A DNA stretch of 64,000 nucleotides from Patulibacter minatonensis DSM 18081 (GCF_000519325.1 NZ_KI912613.1:3863859-3927858), one strand, 5' to 3'; numbered from the stretch's first letter, positions 43,344 through 51,669 are shown. Notes: generated from the letters alone by a model not told the origin. Numbers and translations are program-made.

Positions 43344-44786
43344 ATGACCTCAGCAGCAGTCCCCCTTCGTTCATCGCGCGCCCGCAGGCTCCGCACGGCG
43401 CTGCTCGGGGGTGTCCTCGTCGTCGGTGCCGCCGCGGCGCTCCCGGCCGCCGCGCAGGCCGATCCGGTGACGTGGTCGGAGCTCAAGGCCAGCGCGAAGC
43501 CCCAGCCCGTGGAGGTCCACCCGGCCCAGGGCGAGCGGAAGATGATCGTCGCCGCGGTCCCGGGCGCCGGCTGGACGGGCGGCACCAACACGCTGCTCGA
43601 GCTCTTCAAGTACCTCGACTGGTGGACGCAGCTCATGCAGTCCAAGGGCATCGAGGTCCAGGTCATCACGCACCGCGCGGGTGGGTACTCCGGGGCGGTC
43701 CAGGACGAGCTCGCGGACCTCGGACTGCAGCTCCAGACGATCCGGGAGAAGAACCCGGGGGTGCCGATCTGCATCTACGGGCTCTCGTCCGGCGGCCACC
43801 TCGCCGCGATGCTGCAGATCATCCGCTCGGACATCTCCAAGTGCGTCGTCTCCGACGGCGGCCCCCTCGACATGGAGGCCTTCTTCCAGGACTCCGGCGA
43901 GCTGCGCGGCATCACGCTGGGGGACTTCTTCCAGGGCCAGATCGCGCAGACCGCGGTCCGGGACTGGTTCAACACGCCCGAGCACCCCGACAACGTCTCG
44001 CGCCTGTCGCCGTCCACCCAGACCAACCGCATCGGGAACCTCTTCGCGATCGAGGCCGGCCGCAACCCCGACGGCAGCTCGGCGGACCGCTCGGTGGGCG
44101 ACCGCCAGGGGCAGTTGATCCACGACAAGATCCCCGACCGCACGACCGTCCGGTACGTCCACGCGACGGAGACGATGCCGACGCTCCCGACCGCGCACAA
44201 CATCTACTCGAGCTTCCTCGACAGCTCCCCGGGCGGGGCGGAGGAGGTCGAGGCCCGCAAGATCTACGGCGAGGCCGCCGACTGGATGCTCAAGCAGGCC
44301 GACAAGGAGCGCGCGGCCGCGACGCCGACGACCCCGGTGGTCGTCACGCCGAACCCGCCGGTCGTCCCGGTCAAGCGGAAGCTCGTCCTCACGGTCCGCG
44401 GCTCGTCGGTGCGGCCCGACACGCGCAACCGCGTCCCGGTGCGGATCCGGTGCACCGGTGCCACCACCGTCTGCAGCGGCCGGGTGAAGACCACGTTCTC
44501 CGGCGTCAGCTCCGCGTCCGTGGTCTACAAGGTCACCGCCGCCCGCTCGACGTACGCGACGGTCCTCGTGCCGCTCTCCGCCCGCCAGGTCAAGGCGCTG
44601 ACGCCGAAGGCGAGCGTCGTCGCGAAGGTCGCGATCACCGGCAACTCGCCCGAGGCGGCGGCGGTCGCGAAGAGCGCCAACGTCCGCGTCTTCCGCACCA
44701 CGTCGATGGCCCGCAAGGACGCGGCGGCGAAGAAGGCGGCCAAGGCGAAGGCCGCGGCCGCGAAGAAGAAGAAGTCCGCGCGGTAG
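43344..44786 (+). CDS. Secreted alpha/beta hydrolase with basic C-terminal tail
   Basis: 480 residues. ATG 43344 is preferred to GTG 43335 because GGAG at 43329-43332 is eleven bases away rather than two. A signal peptide is clear (RRLRTALLGGVLVVGAAAAL ending near AAAQA). The mature part has MIVAAVPGAGWTGGTN (oxyanion-loop region), then the nucleophile elbow YGLSSGGHLAAML (GxSxG) and a late His in THRAGG or PTAHNIY. A Thr/Pro linker near residues 325-340 leads to a beta-sandwich-like domain (KRKLVLTVRGSSVRPD) and an Ala/Lys-rich tail that may bind the cell wall. Substrate unknown. Confidence 0.8.
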   Translation: MTSAAVPLRSSRARRLRTALLGGVLVVGAAAALPAAAQADPVTWSELKASAKPQPVEVHPAQGERKMIVAAVPGAGWTGGTNTLLELFKYLDWWTQLMQSKGIEVQVITHRAGGYSGAVQDELADLGLQLQTIREKNPGVPICIYGLSSGGHLAAMLQIIRSDISKCVVSDGGPLDMEAFFQDSGELRGITLGDFFQGQIAQTAVRDWFNTPEHPDNVSRLSPSTQTNRIGNLFAIEAGRNPDGSSADRSVGDRQGQLIHDKIPDRTTVRYVHATETMPTLPTAHNIYSSFLDSSPGGAEEVEARKIYGEAADWMLKQADKERAAATPTTPVVVTPNPPVVPVKRKLVLTVRGSSVRPDTRNRVPVRIRCTGATTVCSGRVKTTFSGVSSASVVYKVTAARSTYATVLVPLSARQVKALTPKASVVAKVAITGNSPEAAAVAKSANVRVFRTTSMARKDAAAKKAAKAKAAAAKKKKSAR

Positions 44787-44794
44787 GACCGCGG

Positions 44795-45790
44795 TCAGAG
44801 CACCGGGGTCCGGTGCTGCACGCTGCCCACGGACAGCGACGCGGCACCGACCAGCTCGCCCGCCGCCCGCACGGCGGCGATCCGGACCCCGACCTCGCGG
44901 ACGGCGAGGCCCTGACGCACCAGCCAGGGTACGGCCGCCGCGAGCGGTGCCCGTCGGCGCGTCACCGCGGCGAGCAGGACGCCCGCCAGCGCGGCGTTCG
45001 TCGTCGCCGTCGCGCCGTTCAGCACGACGCCGCCGGTCAGGAGCTCGCGCCGAAGTTCGGGGACCTGCCGCACCAGTCCCGGCATGTGGCGGAGGTCCCG
45101 GTACTGGGCGACCCACCCGCGGGCGTCGCGCGGGAACACGGCGTGCTCGACGAGCGCGTCGGGCGCCCACGCGGTGCGCGCCCCCGAGCGGATCGCCCGC
45201 CACGCGACGACGGTGTCCTCGCCGAACGGCCGCCGGGGCGCCTCGGTGGCGTCCGCGACCCAGTCGTCGAAGCCCCCGGCACGGTCGAGCACCGTGCGGC
45301 GGACCAGCAGGTTCGCGGTCGCCCAGAGCGGCGTGGGGGCGGGGTACTCCAGCGTGCGGTCCCACGTGCCACGGGGCACGGTCGGATCGGCGGCGACGGG
45401 GCCGGCGACGAGGTCCGAGCCGTGGGCGCCGTCCGCCGCCGACCAGAGCGCCGCGAGCCAGCCGGGGGTCGGGAAGCAGTCGGCGTCGGTGAAGGCGACG
45501 TGCGCCCCGCGTGCGGCGGCGACCCCCGCGTTCCGGGCGCGTCCCGGCCCGCCGGCGCGGTCGTCGAGCCGGACGACCCGCGCTCCGGCCTCCGCGGCGA
45601 GCCCGCCGGTGCCGTCGTGTGACGCGTTGTCGACGACGACGAGCTCGAACGGCGGGGCGTCCCGCTGGTCCAGCACCGCGCGGACGGCGCGCCCGATCGT
45701 CGCGGCGGCGTCGCGCGCGGGGATCACGACGCTCACCAAGGGCGCCGCGCTCACCGCCGCGGCGGCGTCCCCGGGCACCGCGGCGCTCAC
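44795..45790 (-). CDS. GT2-family glycosyltransferase
   Basis: 331 residues from GTG 45790 (GTGA overlap with corA). APLVSVVIPARDAAATIGRA opens the GT-A fold; VVVDNASHDGTGGLAAE, PGRARNAGVAAARGAHVAFT and DADCFP give the donor and metal site, and RRPFGEDTVVAWRAIRSGAR is on the acceptor side. The C-terminus has weakly hydrophobic helices. No other glycan gene is adjacent; it is instead coupled to a magnesium transporter. Confidence 0.9.
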   Translation of the reverse strand: MSAAVPGDAAAAVSAAPLVSVVIPARDAAATIGRAVRAVLDQRDAPPFELVVVDNASHDGTGGLAAEAGARVVRLDDRAGGPGRARNAGVAAARGAHVAFTDADCFPTPGWLAALWSAADGAHGSDLVAGPVAADPTVPRGTWDRTLEYPAPTPLWATANLLVRRTVLDRAGGFDDWVADATEAPRRPFGEDTVVAWRAIRSGARTAWAPDALVEHAVFPRDARGWVAQYRDLRHMPGLVRQVPELRRELLTGGVVLNGATATTNAALAGVLLAAVTRRRAPLAAAVPWLVRQGLAVREVGVRIAAVRAAGELVGAASLSVGSVQHRTPVL

Positions 45791-46782
45791 AGCAGGTCGT
45801 TCCGCCGGAACCACCAGATCATGCTCAGGAGGATCGTGATCATCACGCCCATCAGCACCCAGAACGCGCCGGCGTCGGCCTCGCCCGGGACCTTCACGTT
45901 CATGCCGAACACCGATGCGATCAGCGTCAGCGGCAGGACGATCACGGTGATCGCGGTCAGGACCTTCAGGGAGTCGCTCTGGTCGTGCGCGAGCACCGAC
46001 TCGTTCGAGCCCTCGAGCGCCTCGGCGACCTCCTTGAAGTTCTCGAGCATGTCCCAGACGCGCTCGGAGGCGTCGTTGATGTCGTCGAAGTAGAGCTCCT
46101 CGTCCTCGACGAGGTACCGCCGCGCGGCGTTGAGGTCCTTCAGCGCCGTCCGCTGCGGGCGGACGATCTTGCGGAAGTTGATGATCTCCTGCTTCGCGTT
46201 CGAGATGTCGCGGACGATCTCCTTCGAGCGGCCCTCGAAGATGTCCTCCTCGAGGTTCTCGAGCTTGTTGCCGATCTTGCGCAGCATCGGGAACGAGGCG
46301 TCGACGCACTCGTCGACGATGCGGTAGAGCAGGTAGCCGGCGCCCCGGGAGAAGTGGCGCTCGCGCTCCTCCTCGCGGTCCTCCACGCGGGAGAACAGGT
46401 AGTCGATCGTCCGCAGCGGGCGGTTCGGGATCGTGATGACGAAGTCCGGCCCGATGAAGACGTCGAGCTCCAGCGCGTTCAGGCGGCCGATGTTCTTGTC
46501 GTAGTCCGGGAAGTGGAGGACGATGAACAGGTAGTCGTCGTACTTGTCGACCTTCGGCCGCTGGTTGCGGGACGAGACGTCCTCGTAGTCCAGCGCGTGG
46601 AAGTCGTAGTGCTCCTGGAGCCACGCCATCTCGACGCGGCTGGAGCGCCCGAGGTTGATCCATCGGAGGCCGTGGGCCTCGACGACGTCGATCTGGGGGG
46701 TGTCGGGCTCGCCCTGGCCCGACGAGGAACTCTCAGCGGACCGGGTACCGAACCCGAAGCGGGGACGAGGGAACGTCGGCAT
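45787..46782 (-). CDS. corA: CorA-family magnesium/cobalt transporter
   Basis: 331 residues from ATG 46782; the longer frame would overlap the divergent methyltransferase start. The large soluble domain binds divalent ions in the cytoplasm, with helices such as RDISNAKQEIINFRKIVRPQ and FKEVAEALEGSNESVLAHDQ. Two C-terminal helices follow, the first ending in the diagnostic pore motif GMN (SVFGMNVKVPG) and the second in MITILLSMIWWFRRN. CorA forms pentameric Mg2+ channels. Coupled to the GT2 gene by a GTGA overlap. TAGACT at 46826-46831 (minus) may be the -10. Confidence 0.96.
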   Translation of the reverse strand: MPTFPRPRFGFGTRSAESSSSGQGEPDTPQIDVVEAHGLRWINLGRSSRVEMAWLQEHYDFHALDYEDVSSRNQRPKVDKYDDYLFIVLHFPDYDKNIGRLNALELDVFIGPDFVITIPNRPLRTIDYLFSRVEDREEERERHFSRGAGYLLYRIVDECVDASFPMLRKIGNKLENLEEDIFEGRSKEIVRDISNAKQEIINFRKIVRPQRTALKDLNAARRYLVEDEELYFDDINDASERVWDMLENFKEVAEALEGSNESVLAHDQSDSLKVLTAITVIVLPLTLIASVFGMNVKVPGEADAGAFWVLMGVMITILLSMIWWFRRNDLL

Positions 46783-46905
46783 CGGGACTGAGGGGATCGT
46801 CGTCGACGGGGAGCACGGTCCCTGCAGTCTACTCCGCGTCCCCACGACGTCCCTCGCGGGTCGTCCGTCTCCCGGGGCACGAGCGATCGGCCCGGGGCTT
46901 CTCTG

Positions 46906-46911
46906 TACCGT
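46906..46911 (+). promoter_or_regulatory. -10 element, leaderless spacing
   Basis: TACCGT, eight bases before ATG 46920. Confidence 0.5.
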
Positions 46912-46919
46912 GCACGCCC

Positions 46920-47780
46920 ATGACCTCGCCGACCGCATCCGCGGCCGCGCCGTCCGCCGCCGAGGTGCGCGCGGCCGTCGACGCCGTTCCCCTCTGGTAC
47001 CACACGATCGATCTCCCGCACGGGATCTCGACCCCCGGGTGGTTCGACCTGCGGCCGATCATCGACTCCATGCCGTGGCCGGACCTGCGCGGCAAGCGGT
47101 GCCTGGACGTCGGCACCTGGGACGGGCACCTCGCGTTCGAGATGGAGCGCCGCGGCGCGTCGGAGGTCGTCGCGATCGACCTCAAGGACCAGACGCAGTG
47201 GGACATCCCGGTCCGCGGCCGGCCGCTCGCGGCCCCGGTCCTCGAGGGCATGGTCGGCGAGGACAAGGCGGCCGGCTTCACGACCGCGCACCGCCTGCTG
47301 GGCTCGAAGGTCGACCGGCGCGCGATCTCCGTCTACGACCTCACCCGCGAGGCCGTCGGCGAGTTCGACTTCGCGATCTGCGGCAGCCTGATGCTGCACC
47401 TCCAGAACCCGGTGAAGGCGATGGAGGCGATCCGGAAGGTCACGACCGGGCACTTCCTCTCCGCCGAGATGCTGCGCGTCCGCGCGACGCTCCAGCACCC
47501 GCGCCGGGCGGTCGCGCTGCTCGAGGCCGACGAGGGCCTCGTCCAGTGGTGGCACCCGAACCTCGCCGCGCACCGCCGCATGGTCTGGGCGGCGGGCTTC
47601 GTCACCGAGAAGCAGAGCCGCCCGTACGTCATCCGCCTCGGCGAGGGGCACCCGACGAGCTACACGCTGAAGGAGCGCGCGTTCGCCCTGGGTCGCCGCG
47701 CGATCTTCGGCCACCACGGCCTGCCGCACATCTCGCTGCTCACGCGCGTCGACCACTCGGTCGACGCGGTCGCGCGCTGA
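46920..47780 (+). CDS. CmoB/DUF1698-like SAM methyltransferase, paralogue 3
   Basis: 286 residues. Third member of the family seen at 24.1 and 40.6 kb: PLWYHTIDLPHGISTPGWFD, DLRGKRCLDVGTWDGHLAFE, GASEVVAIDLKDQ, FAICGSLMLHLQNPVKAMEA and VQWWHPNLAAHRRMVWAAGF. The C-terminus is longer (about 40 residues) than in the other two. The acceptor is unknown. It precedes, but is not coupled to, the riboswitch-controlled threonine synthase. Confidence 0.88.
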   Translation: MTSPTASAAAPSAAEVRAAVDAVPLWYHTIDLPHGISTPGWFDLRPIIDSMPWPDLRGKRCLDVGTWDGHLAFEMERRGASEVVAIDLKDQTQWDIPVRGRPLAAPVLEGMVGEDKAAGFTTAHRLLGSKVDRRAISVYDLTREAVGEFDFAICGSLMLHLQNPVKAMEAIRKVTTGHFLSAEMLRVRATLQHPRRAVALLEADEGLVQWWHPNLAAHRRMVWAAGFVTEKQSRPYVIRLGEGHPTSYTLKERAFALGRRAIFGHHGLPHISLLTRVDHSVDAVAR

Positions 47781-47819
47781 GCGAACTCCCCGGTACGTCC
47801 GGGAACCCGGGGCGCTTGA

Positions 47820-47825
47820 TACGCT
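47820..47825 (+). promoter_or_regulatory. -10 element of the riboswitch transcript
   Basis: TACGCT, ending 20 bases before the P1 stem of the SAM riboswitch, so transcription should begin near 47832. Confidence 0.5.
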
Positions 47826-47844
47826 CCGCAACGAGCACGATCAG

Positions 47845-47938
47845 CACATCCAGAGGGGGGGAGGGACTGGCCCTTTGAACCCCCGGCAACCACCGCGAAA
47901 TCGCCGACGCGGAGAGGTGCCAATTCCAGAGAGATGTG
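47845..47938 (+). ncRNA. SAM-I (S-box) riboswitch
   Basis: The conserved S-box core is readable: GAGGGACTGGCCC, then CCCCGGCAACC and GGTGCCAATTCC, in the right order and spacing. P1 is closed by CACATC (47845-47850) with GATGTG (47933-47938). P3 is ACCGCG...CGCGG. SAM binding stabilises P1 and turns the gene off in known members. Downstream there is no T-run terminator. Instead a hairpin CCTCCGCC/GGCGGAGG (47957-47982) ends seven bases before the ribosome binding site GAGGAG, and its CCTCC arm could also pair with that site. Translational control is therefore likely (inference). Confidence 0.93.
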
Positions 47939-48002
47939 TGGCTGGACCAGTACGGACCTCCGCCACACCCCTTCGGCGGAGGACCGACGAGGAGTTCAGC
48001 CC

Positions 48003-49289
48003 ATGTCTGCCAGTTCCCTGACCTGTCGCGAGTGTGGCAGCGAGTACCCGCTCGAGGCCCACTTCGTCTGCTCGAAGTGCTTCGGGCCGCTCGAGGTGAA
48101 GTACGAGGAGCACCCGTCCGCGGGCGATCCCGACGCGATCCGCCGCCGCATCCAGGCCGGGCCGCCGAACATCTGGCGCTACGCCGACTTCCTGCCGCTC
48201 GACCGCGTCCCCACGCTCGCGGCCAGCGGCCCCGGCCAGACCCCCGGCCTCGAGGGGCTCCCCGCCGGCTCGACGCCGCTCGTCCGCGCCGACAACCTCG
48301 CCAAGGAGCTCGGGCTCCGCGAGGTCTGGGTCAAGAACGACGCCGCGAACCCGACGCACTCCTTCAAGGACCGCGTCGTCGCCGTCGCCGCCGCCCGCGC
48401 CAAGGAGCTCGGCTTCACGACGCTGGCGTGCGCCTCGACCGGCAACCTCGCCAACGCCGTCGCCGCCGCCGGCGCCGCGCTGGGGATGCCCGTCTACGTC
48501 TTCATCCCGGCCGACCTCGAGGAGCAGAAGATCCTCGCGACCGGCATCTACGGCGCCACGGTCGTCACCGTCCGGGGCAACTACGACGACGTCAACCGGC
48601 TCTGCACCGAGATCGCCGGCGAGCGCCCCGACTGGGCGTTCGTGAACGTGAACATGCGCCCGTACTACGCCGAGGGCTCGAAGACCCTGGCGTACGAGAT
48701 CGCCGAGCAGCTCGGCTGGCAGACGCCGGACCGCATCGTCGCGCCGATCGCCTCCGGGTCGCTCTTCACGAAGATCGGCAAGGGCTTCCAGGAGTGGAAG
48801 GACCTCGGGCTGCTCGACGCCGACCAGGCGCTGCCGATCATGAGCGGCGCGCAGGCCGCCGGCTGCAACCCGGTCGCCCACGCCTTCGAGCAGGGTCACG
48901 ACGTCTGCCGCCCGGTCAAGCCGGACACGATCGCCAAGTCGCTGGCCATCGGCAACCCCGCCGACGGCCCCTACGCGATCGAGCTCGCCCGGCAGACGGC
49001 CGGCACGATCGACCAGGTCACCGACGACGAGATCCGCGCGGGCATCGCGCTCCTCGCGCGGACGACCGGCATCTTCACCGAGACGGCCGGTGGCGTCACG
49101 ACCGCCACCCTCAAGAAGCTCGCCGACAGCGGACGGATCGGCGCCGACGAGCGCGTCGTGATCGTCATCACCGGCGAGGGCCTCAAGACGTTGGATGCGG
49201 TCCGGGGCACGTTCGAGTGCCGCGAGATCGACCCCAACTTCGACCAGTTCGAAGCGACCGCGGAACACCGCACGGAGGTGTCGGTCTGA
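48003..49289 (+). CDS. thrC: Threonine synthase (or threonine-synthase-like PLP enzyme)
   Basis: 428 residues from ATG 48003 with GAGGAG nine bases upstream. An N-terminal zinc ribbon has C8, C11, C23 and C26 (CRECG, CSKC). The PLP fold has the Schiff-base lysine K122 in NPTHSFKDRVV, and CASTGNLANAVAAAGAA and ITGEGLKTLDAV typical of fold-type II threonine synthases. These act on O-phosphohomoserine. Here the gene sits under a SAM riboswitch and overlaps a CysO-like sulfur carrier. That suggests either threonine synthesis tuned to methionine need or a sulfur-incorporating role (homocysteine formation). Confidence 0.9.
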   Translation: MSASSLTCRECGSEYPLEAHFVCSKCFGPLEVKYEEHPSAGDPDAIRRRIQAGPPNIWRYADFLPLDRVPTLAASGPGQTPGLEGLPAGSTPLVRADNLAKELGLREVWVKNDAANPTHSFKDRVVAVAAARAKELGFTTLACASTGNLANAVAAAGAALGMPVYVFIPADLEEQKILATGIYGATVVTVRGNYDDVNRLCTEIAGERPDWAFVNVNMRPYYAEGSKTLAYEIAEQLGWQTPDRIVAPIASGSLFTKIGKGFQEWKDLGLLDADQALPIMSGAQAAGCNPVAHAFEQGHDVCRPVKPDTIAKSLAIGNPADGPYAIELARQTAGTIDQVTDDEIRAGIALLARTTGIFTETAGGVTTATLKKLADSGRIGADERVVIVITGEGLKTLDAVRGTFECREIDPNFDQFEATAEHRTEVSV

Positions 49290-49570
49290 TGGCCGAAGTC
49301 ACGTTCAAGATCCCGACCCAGCTGCGCGCCGCCACCGGCGGCGAGGGCACGGTCAAGGCCGAGGGGACCACCGTCGGCACGGCGCTGGAGCACCTCTTCG
49401 GCAACCACCCGGAGCTCCGCTCGAGCCTGACGGACTCCGAGGGCGACCTGCGGCGGTTCGTGAACGTCTACCTCGACGGCGAGGACATCCGCTTCGGCGA
49501 CGGCCTCGGCACCGCGGTCGCCGACCGGCAGGAGCTGCAGATCCTCCCCGCCGTCGCCGGCGGCCGGTAG
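49289..49570 (+). CDS. CysO-like (MoaD/ThiS-family) sulfur carrier protein
   Basis: 93 residues, ubiquitin-like beta-grasp. It overlaps thrC by one base (TGATG), with GGAGG ten bases upstream. It strongly resembles mycobacterial CysO: FKIPTQLRAATGG, then RFVNVYLDGEDIRFGDGLGT, AVADRQELQILPAVAGG. Such proteins carry sulfur as a C-terminal glycine thiocarboxylate for cysteine (CysO-CysM) or homocysteine synthesis. The mature C-terminus must be Gly-Gly, but here one Arg follows (AGGR-stop), so a protease of the Mec/JAMM type may have to remove it. No such protease gene is in the window. Confidence 0.92.
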   Translation: MAEVTFKIPTQLRAATGGEGTVKAEGTTVGTALEHLFGNHPELRSSLTDSEGDLRRFVNVYLDGEDIRFGDGLGTAVADRQELQILPAVAGGR

Positions 49571-49610
49571 GACCCGCCCCGGGCCGGCATCGGCCCGGCG
49601 CAGGACGGAC

Positions 49611-49642
49611 GAGGGCCCCGCTCCGGCGGGGCCCTCGTCGTT
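49611..49642 (+). terminator. Rho-independent terminator
   Basis: Perfect 10-bp stem GAGGGCCCCG / CGGGGCCCTC with loop CTCCGG, followed by GTCGTTCC; it ends the thrC-sulfur carrier transcript and faces the convergent acyltransferase gene. Confidence 0.88.
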
Positions 49643-49664
49643 CCCGGGTCCGTGTGCGGGACGG

Positions 49665-50828
49665 TCAGTCGCCGGATGCCCGTGCGATCGCGGGGCGCGG
49701 CACGCGGCGGGAGGGCATCCGCCGGTGCGCCCAGTCGATCACCGGCGACTCGACGAATCGCCAGGAGACGACGGCGAGCGCGATGCTGATCCCGATCACG
49801 ACCACGACCGCCAGCAGCGGGTCCTTCGGGAACGCGTCCAGCGACCGCAGGACCTGGATCACGGGGTAGTGCACGAGGTAGAGGCCGTACGACGGGGCAC
49901 CCAGCCGGAACAGCGGACCGCGCTCCATCACCACGGCGCCGGTCGGACGGCCGGTCGCGATCGCCCCGATGATCAGGGCGAACCCGATCGTGATCGGGGT
50001 GTCGATCAGCAGCTCGCGCGCCGACGCGGGGCCGAGCTCGTAGATGCGCGCCGCCACCTCGCCGACGATGAGGACCAGGCCGACCGCCGCCATCGCGGTC
50101 GCCCGTCCCGTCGGGATGCGCCGGTCGTGCGCGAGGACGGCGACGAGCATGCCCGCCGCGAACGACCCCATGCGGACCGGCAGCGTGTCGGTGACCGTCG
50201 GGTCCCAGCCGTGCAGGGTGCCCTGGCCGATCAGGTACGACCCCACGACCATCAGGACGAGGCACGCCGCGCCGAGCACCCGACGGCGGGCGACCGCGCT
50301 CCGCAGGCGTCCCGCGGTCGTCGCCGCGAGGAGTCCGAGGAGCGGGACGACCACGTAGAACGACACCTCGATCGTCACGCTCCAGGTCGGCGCGTCGATC
50401 GCCCCGTGCGTGCCCGGGCTGTAGTTCTGCAGGAACAGCAGGAACGCGGGCAGGTCGGTGACCGGCCGCGCCGCGGGGTGCGCGAGGACGCTCAGCGCCA
50501 GGAGCGCGAGGAGGATCACGAGCCAGTACGCGGGGATGATCCGTGCGCCGCGCCGCAACGCGTACGGCCAGAGCCGCGGCTGGGCACGACCGTCGAGCGC
50601 CGCCGCCGCGAAGGGCCGGAAGATGAGGTAGCCGGAGAGCACGAAGAACAGGGGCATGCCGATCCGGCCCTCGCCGATGAGGCCGTTGAGCAGCCTCCCG
50701 TCCGGGGCGGCACCGTCCCCGCGCACGAAGCGCCAGACGTGGGCGACCGCGACGCCGAGTGCAGCGACGCCGCGGAGCCCGTCGAGGGCACTGAGGTGGG
50801 GGACGGAGGACTGCGCCGGGGCTGACAC
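49665..50828 (-). CDS. Acyltransferase 3 (OafA/YrhL-like) membrane protein
   Basis: 387 residues from GTG 50828, the first start compatible with a family-like N-terminus. Membrane-bound O-acyltransferases of this family acetylate sugars, peptidoglycan or lipids. HLSALDGLRGVAALGVAVAH is the diagnostic first-helix motif with its Arg and His; RIGMPLFFVLSGYLIFRPFA and WSVTIEVSFYVVVPLLGL follow, giving about ten helices. LRLGAPSYGLYLVH-like text near the end (FRLGAPSYGLYLVHYPVIQV) is also typical. It probably decorates a surface glycan. Confidence 0.92.
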   Translation of the reverse strand: MSAPAQSSVPHLSALDGLRGVAALGVAVAHVWRFVRGDGAAPDGRLLNGLIGEGRIGMPLFFVLSGYLIFRPFAAAALDGRAQPRLWPYALRRGARIIPAYWLVILLALLALSVLAHPAARPVTDLPAFLLFLQNYSPGTHGAIDAPTWSVTIEVSFYVVVPLLGLLAATTAGRLRSAVARRRVLGAACLVLMVVGSYLIGQGTLHGWDPTVTDTLPVRMGSFAAGMLVAVLAHDRRIPTGRATAMAAVGLVLIVGEVAARIYELGPASARELLIDTPITIGFALIIGAIATGRPTGAVVMERGPLFRLGAPSYGLYLVHYPVIQVLRSLDAFPKDPLLAVVVVIGISIALAVVSWRFVESPVIDWAHRRMPSRRVPRPAIARASGD

Positions 50829-51000
50829 GCCCGGCGTGACGTGCGCAGTGCGATCCGTGATGCGACGAAGTCGTAACAGAGGCGGAGCAGCGTACGTCGC
50901 ACCCCTCGGGCGGTTCTTCGGTGCTCCTTCGGTTCGCGGCGGCGCCCGGGGCGGGGGGACGCGACGGCCTCCGGAGCCCCACTCCTGCGACCATCGTGCG

Positions 51001-51216
51001 GTGCGAGACGTCGAGATCCGCGGGGACATGGTCCGACTCGGGCAGCTGCTGAAGCTGTCCGGGGCCGTCGACTCGGGGGGCGAGGCGAAGGCGGCGCTCC
51101 AGGAGGGCCTCGTGACCGTCAACGGCGAGCCCGAGGAGCGGCGCGGCAGGCAGCTGCGGGACGGCGACGTCGTCGCGTTCCAGGACGAGGTCCTGCGCAT
51201 CGTCGCTGCAAATTGA
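51001..51216 (+). CDS. S4-domain RNA-binding protein (YbcJ/YaaA-like)
   Basis: 71 residues from GTG 51001. The whole protein is one S4 RNA-binding domain: MVRLGQLLKLSGAVDSGGEA, LQEGLVTVNGEPEERRGRQL and LRDGDVVAFQ. Small stand-alone S4 proteins bind structured rRNA or tRNA. It is divergent from the acyltransferase and 36 bases upstream of the next gene, which has its own -10. Confidence 0.88.
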   Translation: MRDVEIRGDMVRLGQLLKLSGAVDSGGEAKAALQEGLVTVNGEPEERRGRQLRDGDVVAFQDEVLRIVAAN

Positions 51217-51239
51217 GGGATTCCGTCCGGGCGGCGGTC

Positions 51240-51245
51240 TACGTT
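51240..51245 (+). promoter_or_regulatory. -10 element, leaderless spacing
   Basis: TACGTT, seven bases before ATG 51253. Confidence 0.45.
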
Positions 51246-51252
51246 CAGCGCC

Positions 51253-51669
51253 ATGCTCACGCCTGCGGCCGCGGACCCGAACTGGGCCGCCGGTGACCTC
51301 CTGGAGCACGCCCGCCGTCTAGCGGCGATCGCCTCGGTCCCCGCCGCGTCGCGCAGGCCGGAGGACGACGTCGTCCTCGGTGTCAGAGAGCTCCACGCCC
51401 GGTGCGTCCGGCTCGAGGTCGACCCCGTCGTCGCCGACGTCCCCACGCGCCAGCGCGCCCGGCTGGCCGAGGCGCTCGACCGCCTGGCCTGCGCGTCGGA
51501 CGACCTGGCGTCGATCGTGTTCCTCCGCTGCTCCGACGCGTCCGACCCGTCGGCGGACGACGTCGTCCCGGATCTGCCGGCGCTGCTCGCACGCGTCACC
51601 GAGCGTCACGACCAGGTGGTCCGGCTGCTCGGCCGAGCCGGGATCCGGCGGACGTTCCCGACCGCCTGA
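51253..51669 (+). CDS. Hypothetical helical protein
   Basis: 138 residues from ATG 51253, eight bases after a -10-like hexamer starts its spacing. Mostly helical and acidic with scattered Arg (LLEHARRLAAIASVPAAS, RLAEALDRLACASDDLAS). It has no signal peptide, membrane segment or known motif. Codon use fits its neighbours. Family not recognised. Confidence 0.6.
   Translation: MLTPAAADPNWAAGDLLEHARRLAAIASVPAASRRPEDDVVLGVRELHARCVRLEVDPVVADVPTRQRARLAEALDRLACASDDLASIVFLRCSDASDPSADDVVPDLPALLARVTERHDQVVRLLGRAGIRRTFPTA

Noticed and set aside
46782-46938. Longer CorA start overlapping the divergent methyltransferase
   Set aside because: It would overlap the neighbour's start and promoter, and the extra residues are not CorA-like.
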